DNA from: Corydoras sp. C115
Lineage: Eukaryota > Chordata > Actinopteri > Siluriformes > Callichthyidae
Length of the DNA stretch: 64,000 nucleotides
Assembly (NCBI GenBank): GCA_019802505.1
Contig: JAFMOC010000092.1
Coordinates: 678,001 to 742,000, forward strand
Direction of reading: 5' to 3'
How positions within the stretch are numbered: position 1 is the first letter of the stretch; every line of letters starts with the position of its first letter. Below, in pieces: positions 11,156 to 22,300 of this stretch. The position numbers were made by a program, and so were the translations under genes. The notes under the pieces are model-generated. The model saw only the letters and a list, made by a program, of their open reading frames with translations. It did no database searches and was not told the DNA's origin.

Positions 11156-11349
11156 TATATTTGGTCATTTATTGGACACTTTTATCCAAAGCGACTTACA
11201 AGGTGAGCACAGGGTTCATCACAACATCCCTGGAGCAATGAGGGTTAAGGGTCTTGCTCAAGGACCCACACTGGTAACTGCAGTTGACCTGGGATTTGAA
11301 CCCCAACCTTCAGATTGATAACCCAACGTCCTAACCACTGAGCTACTGT
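11156..11349 (-). mobile_element. SINE-B immediately 5' of the ADPGK start exon
   Basis: Full element in reverse orientation (TTTATCCAAAGCGACTTAC ... CTAACCACTGAGCTAC). Its head ends about 7 bp before the TTTCAG acceptor at 11351-11356, and the CTAAC in the head (11331-11335) is correctly placed to act as a branch point. Confidence 0.9.
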
Positions 11350-11371
11350 GTTTCAGAGCCAGCGCTGAACC

Positions 11372-14300
11372 ATGTGGAGGAAAGCCGCTCTGGTTGCTCT
11401 TCTAGCCTTGGCGTTGGGTTACCTTTATCACACAAACCCAGAAATACAGCAGCGTGTATCGGGGCTCGTCTCTCAGCTCGTTCCTCCATTTCTGTCCATC
11501 ACCAACTCTGAACCTGTTCACCTGAGTCTGGAGGAGACCATCTCCCGAGCGTGGGATGCCCTCATCACTGCGCCTACGAGACAATGGGGTCGAATAGCCG
11601 TCGGGTGAGTCTTCACCTTATGTGCCACCGCCTGCTTGCATGTCCATTTGTCTCACATCAGTTGGCTAAAAGTGGACCGCTTACTGATTTGGACACGCCC
11701 CTTTCTTACTCCATTGTCCATTTTCTTCACTTACCATATAGATGGAGCATCTGTTTGTGTTCTACAGCACATACTGTGTACTACTCTGTTCTAATGGTCA
11801 GGGCCCTAATAGTACCACCACAGAGCAGGGGTTATTTGGTGGGTGCATTAATCCTATCCCGGCAGTGTCACTGAGGTGTTTAAATGAAACTCCAGCAGCA
11901 CTGCTGCACTAAAACCCCCTCACCACATCAGTGTCACTGCAGAACTGACAATAAACAATCCACCACCCAAATGATACCTGTTCTGTGATGCTCCTGACCA
12001 ACAGAGAACCAACAGGGGACTCACAACAACAAAGAACACAGATGGACTACAGTCTGTAATTATAAAACTACAAACTCCATCTGTATGAAGTGAAGGAAAT
12101 AGACAATGGAGAAAGAAGGGGGCGTGTCCAAACTTCTGACTGGTACTGTATATTCACCTATACATAAACTTAACTTACTGTACATCTATCTTCAGGGTGA
12201 ATGCCTGTATTGACGTGGTTGTCTCAGGGGTCAGTTTGCTCCAGGCTTTGGCACTTGACCCCGGGCGTGGCAGTGACCATGACATCCTGCACTCCAAAGA
12301 AGAGTTGAAGGAGGCTTTTGTTCACTACATGGAGAGAGGCGCAGCTGCCTGAGCGTTTCTTCTCGGATAAAGAAGTCTTCCAGAGGATCGCTCGAGCTGC
12401 TGCTGAATATCCAGGCGCTCAGGTAAAAGTCTTCTAGTGCTGACTGATGGTGGCTTTAGATAAATAATAGAATGTGCTGTTAATAGATTCATATAAAAAG
12501 AAGTCGGGCCCCAATCCATTAAAACATGCTTTCTGTATGCTATCTACATAAATATGAACAGATCGTGATTCATTAAAATATGCTGGCATCACCCCCCCCC
12601 CCCATTCATTCATTATCTTCCGCTTTATCCTATATTAGGGTCGCGGGGGGTTCCCCATGCCCATCCAGGGGAGAACGTTTCAGGCGCTGGGCAGATAGAC
12701 CCAGGACAGGGCGCCAATCTATCGCTGGGCACACACTCACTCACACAGACACACTCTATATGGGCCAATTTGGAGAACTCAATTGACTTGATCCGGACGG
12801 CACGGTGGTTTAGTGGTCAGCACGTTCGCCTCTCAGCGCTAGGGATTCCCGGTTCGAATCCCCATCTGGGTGGAGTTTCCATGTTCTCCCCGTGTCCGCG
12901 TGGGTTTCCTCCGGGTTCTCCGGTTTCCTCCCACAGTCCAAAAACATGGATCAAGTCGATTGAGTTCTCCAAATTGCCCCATATAGAGTGTGTCTGTGTG
13001 AGTGTGTGCCCAGCGATGGATTGGCGCCCTGTCCTGGGTCTATCTGCCCAGCGCCCGAAACGTTCTCCCCTGGATGGGCATGGGGCACCCCACCTCGACC
13101 ATAATAGAGGATAAAGCGGATGATAATCAATGAATTGACTTGATCCATGTTTTTGGACTGTGGGAGGAAACCGGAGAACCCGGAGGAAACCCACGCGAAC
13201 ATGGAAACTCCACCCAGATGGGGATTCGAACCGGGAATCCCTAGTACTGAGAAGCGAACGTGCTAACCACTAAGCCACCGTGTCCCCCCCCCCCCCCCCA
13301 ACTCTACTAAATTCCTAATGTCATAAATGCTATCTGCATTGTGAACATACCTGAATGGACTGGTTGTTTAGACACATATACACGTGTGTAATCTCTGATT
13401 AATGCATGAATATAAATCTGGATGTTGCTCACATCGGTTTATTTCGGTGTCGACTCAGAGCCCCACTTGAGCCGAAAGCTTAAATACTGAATGAAGTCCA
13501 GCGAGGATTGAATTTCTGTGTCAGATTTAATTCGGCCTCGTCGACAGTAATTAATAGTTGCTGCAGCAGCCTCGGGCTCGGCAACGTCTGCTACGTCGTT
13601 CCAGCCGTCTGATTGGTTCCCTGTTTAAACTTCTGCCCTTTATATGAGTCCGCAGAGAATTTAGATTCTCGCTGTCTTCGTCTCGTAGGTGTACGTTGGA
13701 GGAAATGCTGCTCTGATTGGCCAGAAACTTGCCTCCTATCCTCAGTTAGTGGTAAGTAGCTCTGTACTGTATTACAACCCATCCATCCATTATCTTCCGC
13801 TTTATCCTATATTAGTGTCGCGGGGGGGTTCCCCATGCCCATCCAGGGGAGAACGTTTTGGGCGCTGGGCAGATACACCCAGGACAGGGCGCCAATCCAT
13901 CGCTGGGCACACACTCACTCACACACACACACACACACACTCTATATGGTGCAATTTGGAGAACTCAATTGACTTGATCCATGTTTTTGGACTGTGGGAG
14001 GAAACCGGAGAACCCGGAGGAAACCCACGCGGACACGGGGAGAACATGGAAACTCCACCCAGATGGGGATTCAAACCGGGAATCCCTAAATCTGAGAGGA
14101 GAACGTGCCAACCACTAAGCCACCGTGCCACCCATTACATGGGAAGATGTTGCTATTTGTCTTTGTGTTTACAAATGACTGCTTTCTTTCAGGTCCTCTT
14201 ATGTGGCCCTGTGGGTCCCAAACTGCACGAGTTACTGGATGAACAGATCGTTGTTCCCCCGGAATCCTCCAGGAGACAGATGAATACCATCTCATCCTGG

Positions 14301-16804
14301 AGTACAAGGCAGGTCAGAACTGGTTTCTTATTTCCAGTTGATTGAAATGCAATTGAATGTCGATTGAGAAAGTAAATGCCGTGTTCTTGTGAGTTTAGGC
14401 GAGCAGTGGGGAGCCAGTCGGGCCCCTCAAGCCAACCGCTTCATCTTTTCCCACGACGTGTCGAATGGGGAGATGAGCAGCTTGGAGACATTCGTGGCCA
14501 GTCTGGAGGAGTTCCAGCCCGGCCTGGTGGTGCTGTCTGGACTTCATATGATGGAGGGAATGGGGCGCGAGCTCTGGGAGGACAGACTGAAAGAGGTACA
14601 GCTCAACTGGGGTATTAATCTGAATATTAAAAAGCTGCACAGCTCAGCATTGAATAAAAAATATTTTGGGATTTAATAATTTACTTTTCTTACAATTAGC
14701 CTAAACACCTCGAAATCACAGGAGGCACGGTGGCTTAGTGGTTAGCATGTTCTCCTCTCAGCACTAGGGATTCCCGGTTCGATCCTCATCTGAGTGGAGT
14801 TTCCATGTTTTCCCCGTGTCCGCGTGGGTTTCCTCCGGGTTCTCCGGTTTCCTCCCACAGTCCAAAAACATGGATCAAGTCAATTGAATTCTCCAAAATT
14901 GCCCCATATAGAGTTTGTTTGTGTAAGTGAGTGTGTGCCCAGCGATGGATTGGCGCCCTGTCCTGGGTGTATCTGCCCAGCGCCTGAAACGTTCTCCCCT
15001 GGATGGGCATGGGGAACCCCCCGCAACCCTAATAGAGGATAAAGCGGAATGGATGGATGAATGGATTGTTTATTGTCAGTTCTGCAGTGACACTGATGTG
15101 GTGAGGGGGTTTTAGTGCAGCAGTGCTGCTGGAGTTTCATTTAAACACCTCAGTGACACTGCTGGGATAGGACTAATGCACCCACCAAATAACCCCTGCT
15201 CTGTGGTGGTTCTATTGTGGTTCTGACCATTAGAACAGAGTAAAGGGGACGTACACAGTATGTACTGTAGAACACAAACAGATGGACTACAGTCTGGAAT
15301 TCATCATAGTCAGTTATTTAAAACCCTTTGTTTTGTTTCCTCCCACAGTCCAAAAACATGGATCAAGTCAATTGAGTTCTCCAAATTGCCCCCTATAGAG
15401 TGTGTATGTGTGAGTGAGTGTGTGCCCAGCGATAGATTGGCGCCCTGTCCTGGGTGTATCTGCCCAGCGCCCGAAACGTTCTCCCCTGGATGGACTTGGG
15501 GAACCCCACCGCGACCCTAATAGAGGATAAAGCGGGAGATAATGAATGAATGAACCTCGAATTCACAATACAGTCTTTAAACAGGTGCTGAAGCCTCTCA
15601 TAGTTCACAAAATGCTTAAATGACTAAATGTAAATGTAATAGTTCCCCGACCTGATTAGTCACCGAAAATCCGACTAGACCTACATTTAGACAAAAGGTT
15701 TGAAAATTGTGCCTCGTGGCGTAAACACAGGTTCATTCCTGCACCTTCTCTCCTCCTGCAGTTTGTGGTTGCCATCTCAGATGTTCGTAACGAGGCTCCC
15801 ATCCACCTGGAGCTGGCCAGCATGACTGATCGAGATTACATGAGCAGCATCGTGCAGCAGGTAAATGTGTAGGTTCTCTAGAGTTCACTCTAGGATGTCG
15901 AGCAGCAGCTTAAGGTGGTATGACGGTTGCTAAGGTTCATCGTGGTGGTACGATATACACGTGCCCGGAGCGTTGGGCAGGCCTGTACACCGCACCAGGG
16001 GAGCAATTGGGGTTAGGTGCCTTGCCCAAGGGCACTTGGTGGTAGCGGGAAACAAACCAGGGACCTTCAGATCATATGGCTGCTTTCTTAACCACAAGTC
16101 TACAGCACTGCTGCTGCATCCAACCAAAGGAATCTCGGTCATAATAACACACAGCTAGAGACTGGCGTCTTGGCATCACACAGAACACACTCCTGTGCCT
16201 CTAATGTATTCAATAAGACTTGCTCTCCTGTTAGCAGGTCATGCCCATGGTGAACTCCATCGGACTGAACGAGCAGGAGCTGCTGTTCCTGTCCCAGGCT
16301 GGAGGAGGCCCTCACGCCGAGCTTCCCACCTGGAATGGTGTTCCAGATGTAGGCCTCGTCTCCGACATCCTCTTTTGGATCCTGCAGCAGCACGGCCGGG
16401 CCGACCCGGAATCCGAGGCCCATCTCACCCGCATCCACTTCCACACGCTGGCCTACCACGTGCTGGCCACAGTGGACGGGCATTGGGGAAACCAGCGGGA
16501 GGCCGTGGCAGCCGGAGCCCGTGTAGCCAGCGCCCAGGCCTGTGGGTTGCGGTCTGTGGACGTCAGAAAGGTAGAGCTCAAGGCTCCGCTCACGTTTTAT
16601 AGCTCTTCCTCAGAACCTAGAGAAAGCTTGAGGCTGAATCCATCCGATCCAGTGACGGTGTGGCACAGAGGAACCGTATCCTTCCACCTCAGTCCTGTAC
16701 TGGTGTGTAAGCAGCCACTGAGGACAGTAGGGCTGGGAGACGCCATCTCAGCAGAGGGACTCGTTTACTCTGAGATAGTGACTCAAACTCAGTCTGAAGC
16801 ATAA
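11372..16804 (+). CDS. ADPGK: ADP-dependent glucokinase, 7 coding exons
   Basis: Phosphorylates glucose with ADP instead of ATP; the vertebrate enzyme sits in the ER membrane/lumen and has the ribokinase-like archaeal ADP-GK fold (established knowledge). Coding exons: 11372-11604, 12196-12422, 13689-13751, 14193-14312, 14399-14595, 15762-15860, 16238-16804, all GT-AG. Joined, and allowing for two indels, they give about 501 residues against about 497 in mammals. The start ATG opens a hydrophobic N-terminus (ALVALLALALGYLYH), fitting an ER signal/anchor. Seen family blocks: VLLCGPVGPKLHELLDEQ, NRFIFSHDVSNG, VVLSGLHMMEG, GVPDVGLVSDILFWIL, and the catalytic GXGD as TVGLGDAISAEG near the C-terminus. 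The frame is broken by an extra T at 12350 (exon 2) and a missing C at about 14265-14267 (exon 4); all else is conserved. Introns carry SINEs and a MITE. It converges with BBS4, its neighbour in mammals too. Confidence 0.93.
11671..12152. mobile_element. MITE with long terminal inverted repeats, in ADPGK intron 1
   Basis: The outer about 75 bp are inverted copies of each other (GGACACGCCCC... / ...GGGGGCGTGTCC) and the right end reads ACTGGTACTGTATA, as in Tc1/mariner-type ends. The interior (CAGTGTCACTGAGGTG and so on) is non-coding. Parent copy for the fragments elsewhere in this window. Confidence 0.75.
12350..12350 (+). other. ADPGK: Frame-breaking extra T in ADPGK exon 2
   Basis: Reading through gives ...ERGAAA then a TGA stop. 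Dropping one T restores ERFFSDKEVFQRIARAAAEYP, the conserved ADPGK sequence, up to the splice donor. The exon is 227 bp, where 226 is needed to keep phase. Confidence 0.85.
12602..13286 (-). mobile_element. DANA-like SINE split by a second SINE
   Basis: Tail half 12602-12794 and head half 13134-13286, both on the reverse strand, are separated by a + strand SINE (12795-13133) in ADPGK intron 2. Confidence 0.93.
12795..13133 (+). mobile_element. DANA-like SINE nested in a DANA-like SINE
   Basis: Full-length element flanked by the 13-bp direct repeat ATTGACTTGATCC (12782-12794 and 13134-13146), taken from the body of the host SINE. Confidence 0.95.
13783..14134 (-). mobile_element. DANA-like SINE, full length, in ADPGK intron 3
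   Basis: Reverse orientation with a (GGAT)-type tail and a (CA)n expansion; it begins about 30 bp after the exon 3 donor. Confidence 0.92.
14265..14267 (+). other. ADPGK: Frame-breaking missing C in ADPGK exon 4
   Basis: GAATCCTCCAG should read GAATCCCTCCAG to give PPESLQETDEYHLILEYKAG, the conserved sequence that continues in exon 5. The exon is 120 bp and 121 is needed for phase. A C homopolymer is one base short. Confidence 0.85.
14721..15064 (+). mobile_element. DANA-like SINE, full length, in ADPGK intron 5
   Basis: Head to a GGATGGATGAATGG tail; one base is lost in the B box (GGTTCGATCC). Confidence 0.92.
15065..15305. mobile_element. MITE fragment joined to the SINE tail
   Basis: Contains TGACACTGATGTGGTGAGG, CCAGCAG-type blocks and GTACTGTAGAACACAAAC, matching the interior of the 11671-12152 element in inverse orientation. 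The left end is replaced by the SINE. Confidence 0.65.
15328..15554 (+). mobile_element. 5'-truncated DANA-like SINE
   Basis: Starts at TTTCCTCCCACAGTCC and runs to a (GAAT)n tail; head and promoter boxes are absent, the usual result of incomplete reverse transcription. Confidence 0.88.
15935..16120 (-). mobile_element. Relic of a tRNA-like fish SINE
   Basis: TTGCCCAAGGGCAC and the decayed reverse B/A-box region (AACCAGGGACCTTCAG ... TTAACCACAAGTCTAC) resemble fish SINEs, but no tail or duplication is visible. Confidence 0.45.
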
Positions 16805-18104
16805 AGCTGCCACGTTACCCCAAGCATTCCTGCTGCTGAGCATCGAACCGGATGAGAAGGTCAGAGCAGCGTAGTCAGTCCACTGTCACACCTCGGTCAG
16901 CTGATTGTCATAACGTGATGGGAGGCTCATTGTTCACTCGATGTCTGGTGCAAACCCGATGCGCGGTCTTCTCTTTGGTATCTATTGTACTTTTTGTTGT
17001 ATTTAAAAACTGAACCATGAATGACTTGCACTGAGGAAATCCGTGCTGTTTTGGCTCTGTCCACTGCTGCAGCAGCGATGCGACATCTGCACTGACCTGC
17101 TGACAGGACTTAAAGTTACCACCAGGAGTCCACTTCTTCAATTCATTCTGCTTCAGGAATCACTTAAATGGAACACAAACTGCAACAAGAGATCAGTCCT
17201 TAGTTATACAGCACCAATCAAACATTTGGACAAGCCAACGTTGTGATCCAATGATTGTCCATTGGAAAAAGAAAAAAAAAGGACACGGTCTGGAATTATA
17301 AAAAAGTCCATCCATATGTTAAGTGGAGAAAATGGAGCAAGAAGGGGGTGTGTCCAAACTGGTACCATACATCAACCTGTAAAGCAGAAGCAGAGCTTTC
17401 TAATCGTGTGTAATCTAATCATTCACAGGTTTCATTATGATTAATATTACAACCCTTTTTTTAATATAAACTAGTAACATGTTTAAAGAGATTAGCAGTA
17501 AGAGGTTGTCAATTTATTATAATTAGTATCAGAAATAGTCTAAATAGTAGCATAATATTTAGTGTGTGTCCAACTTCATAGTAAAGGTTTTTGAGGTGGC
17601 TCACCAAGTCTTTCCTCAACTTTAGAAATTTCAAATGTGGGACGAAAACCCACTCAGGCCAATAAGGATGTGGTTACATTTGTTTATTGATCTTTTAATG
17701 CAAATTCGGTCATTTTCATTTCCAGTTTTATATGAATACTGTGAGATCGGTGTGCTTACATCTTGGTCATTGTTTAGTGAAGTTATGCACGGTTCCCATG
17801 TACAAAAAAAATGTACCAGGATTTTCAGAATAAGCCAAACAGACTGACAATCTCACAAGTTCTATAGGAACTGTACTCAGCCCTGGTTCCCGTGGCGCAA
17901 ACAAACACACTGCATCCCGGCTGGTGCTGCATTAAGGATATGTGCATGTTGGTGCACATCACTATTAAATAAATTGAAAAACCCACCGATCCGGCAGATG
18001 GTCTAAACCTGTGCAAATCACTTGTTTTACATCGCTCGCAAGTTTCCAGTAAAATTCACTTTACTCGCATCCTACGGTCCTGAAACATTTGCATTGGGTT
18101 AAAA
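16805..18104. other. ADPGK 3' UTR and ADPGK-BBS4 intergenic DNA
   Basis: No coding sequence. Candidate poly(A) signal AATAAA on + at about 17968-17973. A MITE relic lies at 17208-17372. The rest is AT-rich unique DNA. Confidence 0.45.
17208..17372. mobile_element. Short MITE relic
   Basis: AGCACCAATCAAACATTTGGAC at one end and GGGGGTGTGTCCAAACTGGTACC at the other are degenerate inverted ends of the Tc1-type MITE. Confidence 0.55.
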
Positions 18105-18400
18105 CATTTACATTTGGTCATTTGCTCAAAGATCCACATTATTCATTCATTTATTATCTTCCGCTTTATCCTCTATCAGGGTCGCGGTGGGGTTCCCCAT
18201 GCCCATCCAGGGGAGAACGTCTCAGGTGCTGGGCAGATAGACCCAGGACAGGGCGCCAATCCATCACTGGGCAAGATCCACATTACTAAATTCTAAATTC
18301 ATACTAAATCCTAGATCTAAATTCATTGGATCTAGGTTTTGAACCCACAACCTTTTTTAATTATTTGAAAGTCCAACACTCTTACCACCGAGGCACCACA
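18105..18400 (-). mobile_element. Decayed SINE-B, interrupted by a truncated SINE
   Basis: A tail-like ACATTTACATTTGGTCATTTG at the left and a decayed reverse B/A-box region (TTTTGAACCCACAACC ... TTACCACCGAGGCACC) at the right flank the insertion at 18142-18272. Confidence 0.5.
18142..18272 (-). mobile_element. Strongly 5'-truncated DANA-like SINE with perfect TSD
   Basis: Only the 3' 130 bp is present (tail to CATCACTGGGC), flanked by the 13-bp duplication AAGATCCACATTA at 18129-18141 and 18273-18285. Confidence 0.93.
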
Positions 18401-19220
18401 CTGAGAGTAACGCAGCATAAGAACTGTAAATGCAGCCTGTTGCTCCCATTATTTTTTGCTCAGTGTTTCCTAACACACTCGTTTGGTAGCAGATTTGAAC
18501 TCCGACATCTTTGTTTCATTTCATTTCTTGTTATTGTATCTGTTGTTTTTGCGACTTGTTTTTTTTTTTTTTTTCTTTCCACTGCTAGTCTTAGTTTTAG
18601 TTGAGCCGAATAACTGAACTTAGTTTTAGTTGAGCCGTCCCCACTGGGTGCCACTGAAACACTCCTTGTGTAAGTGTGTTCATGCTTCGAGCTGTGATGT
18701 CATTAAGGTGGTTTTTAAAAACATCGGAGTTCCGATTCCCAGGTCCCACTTGCGTTGAGATGAATGGTTGGTGGTATTTTGTACTGTTTTCTGAAAAAGT
18801 GTTTGCACTTGTGAAATTATGCAAAGTCTTAATGAGTAAGACGTCAGTTATTTAGTTCATGGTAACTTTACTGATATTTTTATATTAATAAATGATTTCT
18901 GTTCATCTATGGTTTCCATCTCTGTTTGAAAACTCACGCAGGCACAGGCACAGGAAGGACCCGCCCCCCACCGATCGTGTGACCTTATTGTGAGACCGTG
19001 CTTCAATACTGACTAGAATACTTACTAAAAATCTAAATAAACAACTGAATATTTTCCTAAAGACTTGGGATGACAAAGCTTGATTTGAAATGGGAGCAGG
19101 GATAAGCTTCAGCACCCTAATTAGGTGACCTTATTTAAGACAAGGGACTTTGAAGATAAATTGCTAATTTCATGCACAGCAAGAATCTGAGCAATGCTGC
19201 CTCCAGGTCGGAGCTTCTAT

Positions 19221-19226
19221 TTTAAT
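19221..19226 (-). terminator. BBS4: Candidate BBS4 poly(A) signal (ATTAAA)
   Basis: TTTAAT on + reads ATTAAA on the BBS4 strand about 100 bp after the stop codon. No AATAAA is seen nearer. Inferred only from motif and position. Confidence 0.35.
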
Positions 19227-19325
19227 GCAACTTTGTCCTTTTTTTGAATTGTCTACGAAAAAAAACTATTCACAACACATTTACAAAGTTCAGAACCTAT
19301 TTACAAAAGATGCACTTCTACATAT

Positions 19326-22300
19326 CTACTCAGTCACTGCTCTGGATTTCCTTTTGGTCCTCTCTTTTGCTTTTGAAGATTCTGCAGCTTCATCTTCTGT
19401 CTCACCAGGAGGCTCACAGGGAGGTGATGGGGCATTTCCAATGTCTGGTTCTGCACGGAAACGGGTAGAAAACATAAAAAAAAACACAAAAAAATGAGTT
19501 CTGCTCCTAGTTATTATTCATTCATTCCTTATCTCCCGCTTTATCCTCTATTAGGGTCGCGGGGGGGTTCCCCATGCCCATCCAGGGGAGAACGTCTCAG
19601 GCGCTGGGCAGATACACCCAGGACAGGGCGCCAATCCATCGCTGCGGCATGGTGGCTTAGTGGTCGGCACGTTCTCCTCTCAGCACTAGGGATTCCCGGT
19701 TCGAATCCCCATCTGGGTGGAGTTTCCATGTTCTCCCCGTGTCCGCGTGGGTCTCCTCCGGGTTCTCCGGTTTCCTCCCACAGTCCAAAAACATGGATCA
19801 AGTCAATTGAGTTCTCCAAATTGCCCCATATAGAGTGTATGTATGAGTGAGGGTGCCCAGCGATGGATTGGTGCCCTGTCCTGGGTGTATCTGCCCAGCG
19901 CCCGAGACGTTCTCCCCTGGATGGGCATGGGGAACCCCCCCACTGCGACCCTAATATAGGATAAAGCGGGAGATAATGAATGAATTATTATTATTATTGT
20001 TGTTGTTGTTCCTAGAAGAAGAACGTTTCATGTTGTGTATTATGGTTTGGTTGAGACCATTATCAGATGAATATGCTGGATTTTGCTTGATTCATTATTA
20101 AATCGAAGTCCACATTTTACCCTGTTATCTTCCGACTCCAGAGGAAAACAGTGACTGAATGAGAGCAGAGGGAAGTGGGGCAGCCCACGCCTGTGCGCAG
20201 ATCAGCTCGTGTGAGTTCAACAATGCCGGTGCTGTGAAATGTACCTGCAGCCAGCTGCATGCTCTTGCTGTAGCCGGCGGCCGAGGACATGGCCTGACCC
20301 AGAGCCAGGTTCGAGCCCAGGGGCTGCTGAGAGGTCGAGGGCTTGTTGAAAGCAGAGCGCTGCTGAGTCTTGGCGTCTTTGCCTGGCTTGGACCAGGATA
20401 TGTTTTCACCAGCCTGAAGGGCTGCCCCCAGCTTCTGCGCCATCTCGACGAGCTGGGGACAGAGAGACGACGCGCAGTAACGCTTTTTAACGCACAGACA
20501 GCGCAGAGACGCATTGTGTTGTTTTTAATTACGGTGGCTTAGTGTTAGCACATCCATCTCTCAGAATCACATCCCAATCTGGGTGGAGTTTTTATATGTT
20601 CTCCCTGTGTCCACGTGGGTTTCCTCCCACAGTTCAAAAACATGGATTCAGGGTAAATTGGCTGCTCTAAATTGCCTCTTTATAGTCTGTGTGTGTGCCC
20701 AGTGATGGATTGGCGCCCTCTCCTGGGTGTATCTGCCCTGGATGGGCATGGCAACCCCCCTGTATAGGATTAAGTGTGTGATGGCTGGATGTATAAACAT
20801 TTAGGTGAGGTTCCACCTCGGGATCGAACTCGGTGTTGGTGTTGCTGTTGCTCTCGGTGGCAGCATTGACTTTGCGCTCCATCTCCTGGAACTGCTGCAG
20901 TGCTGCCGTCTTGTCTCCTTGATTATACAGCAGGACGGCGAAATTCAGATTCACCAGAGGGTTGGTCCTGAAACGAGCGACATGCCGGGCGGCCCTCGGT
21001 CACTGTACTGTACATAGGATGAAGCCACGGGGTCGAGTGTCCGGGGCGTTTACGTGACTTACTCATCCAGGTGAACAGCCTGTTCGTAGGACCTGCGAGC
21101 ATTGTCCACGTCGTCCAGATTGGTCAGAGCGACTGTGAAGATCAAAGAAAAGTATTTAACTACAGAACACATGCTGCTAGAAACATTTTAATTGCTCTGG
21201 TGTTTAAGTTTAATTTGTGCATCAATCAGATTTTAATTGTTGTATTTATATCGGAGGGATGATGTACAGCAGGAGGGTCTATTATTAAAAAATAAACCTA
21301 AAGGAGGCGGCATGGTGGTTTAGTAGTTAGCACATTCTCCTCTCAGCACTAGGGATTCCCGGTTCGAATCCCCATCTGGGTGGAATTTCCATGTTCTCCC
21401 CGTGTCCACATAAGTTTCCTCCAGGTTCTCCGGTTTCCTCCCACAGTCCAAAAACATGGATCAAGTCAAGTGAGTTCTCCAAATTGCCCCCTATAGTGTG
21501 TGTGTGTGAGTGAGTGTGTGCCCAGCGATAGATTGGCGCCCTGTCCTGGGTCTATCTGCCCAGCGCCCGAAACGTTCTCCACTGGATGGGCATGGGGAAC
21601 CCCCCCCCCCCAGCAGAAGATAATGAATGGATGAATGAAACCTAAAGGAATTTCCATCCATCCATTATCATCCGCTTTATCCTATATTGGGGTCGGGGGG
21701 GGGGGGGGGTTCCCCATGTCCATCCAGTGGAGAACGTTTCGGGCGCTGGGCAGATACACCCAGGACAGGGCGCCAATCTATCGCCGGGCACACACTCACT
21801 CACACAGACACACTCTATATAAGGTGATTTGGAGAACTCAATTGACTTGATCCATGTTTTTGGACTGTGGGAGGAAACCGGAGAACCCGGCGGAAACCCA
21901 CGCGGACACGGGGAGAACCGGGAATCCCTAGCGCTGAGAGGCAAACGTGCTAACAACTAAGCCACCGTGCCGCCCCCTAAAGGAATTCATTTGCAAAAAT
22001 CCTGTTTATTACATCGGTAAAAATGAAAGAAATTAATTTCTCAACTTGTGAACTCTGTTGATTTAAAAGTGCTTTTGTTGCTTTGTGTGATTTTATTACA
22101 ATGTGTATTTAATATTTACCCCCGTGCTGTTGCTATGGACAAGGTTATGATGTTACCTGGGTGTATAATAGGTTTTAAGGGTTAGGAGGAGGAGGGCAAT
22201 AGTTGTGGAAGCACCTGCCAGCAGCATGTAGAGCTCCCCCATACGAGGCTGCAGGTTGACGGCAGCACTGAGGAAGTGGAAGGCTGAAGCATACTGCTGC

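Noticed and set aside
11372..14312. ADPGK as a decayed pseudogene
   Set aside because: Only two single-base indels break it; all splice sites, the GXGD motif and residue conservation are intact, and two further genes show the same error type.
15065..15305. Autonomous Tc1 transposase gene linked to the MITE
   Set aside because: No transposase reading frame occurs in any copy in this window; all are short non-autonomous derivatives.
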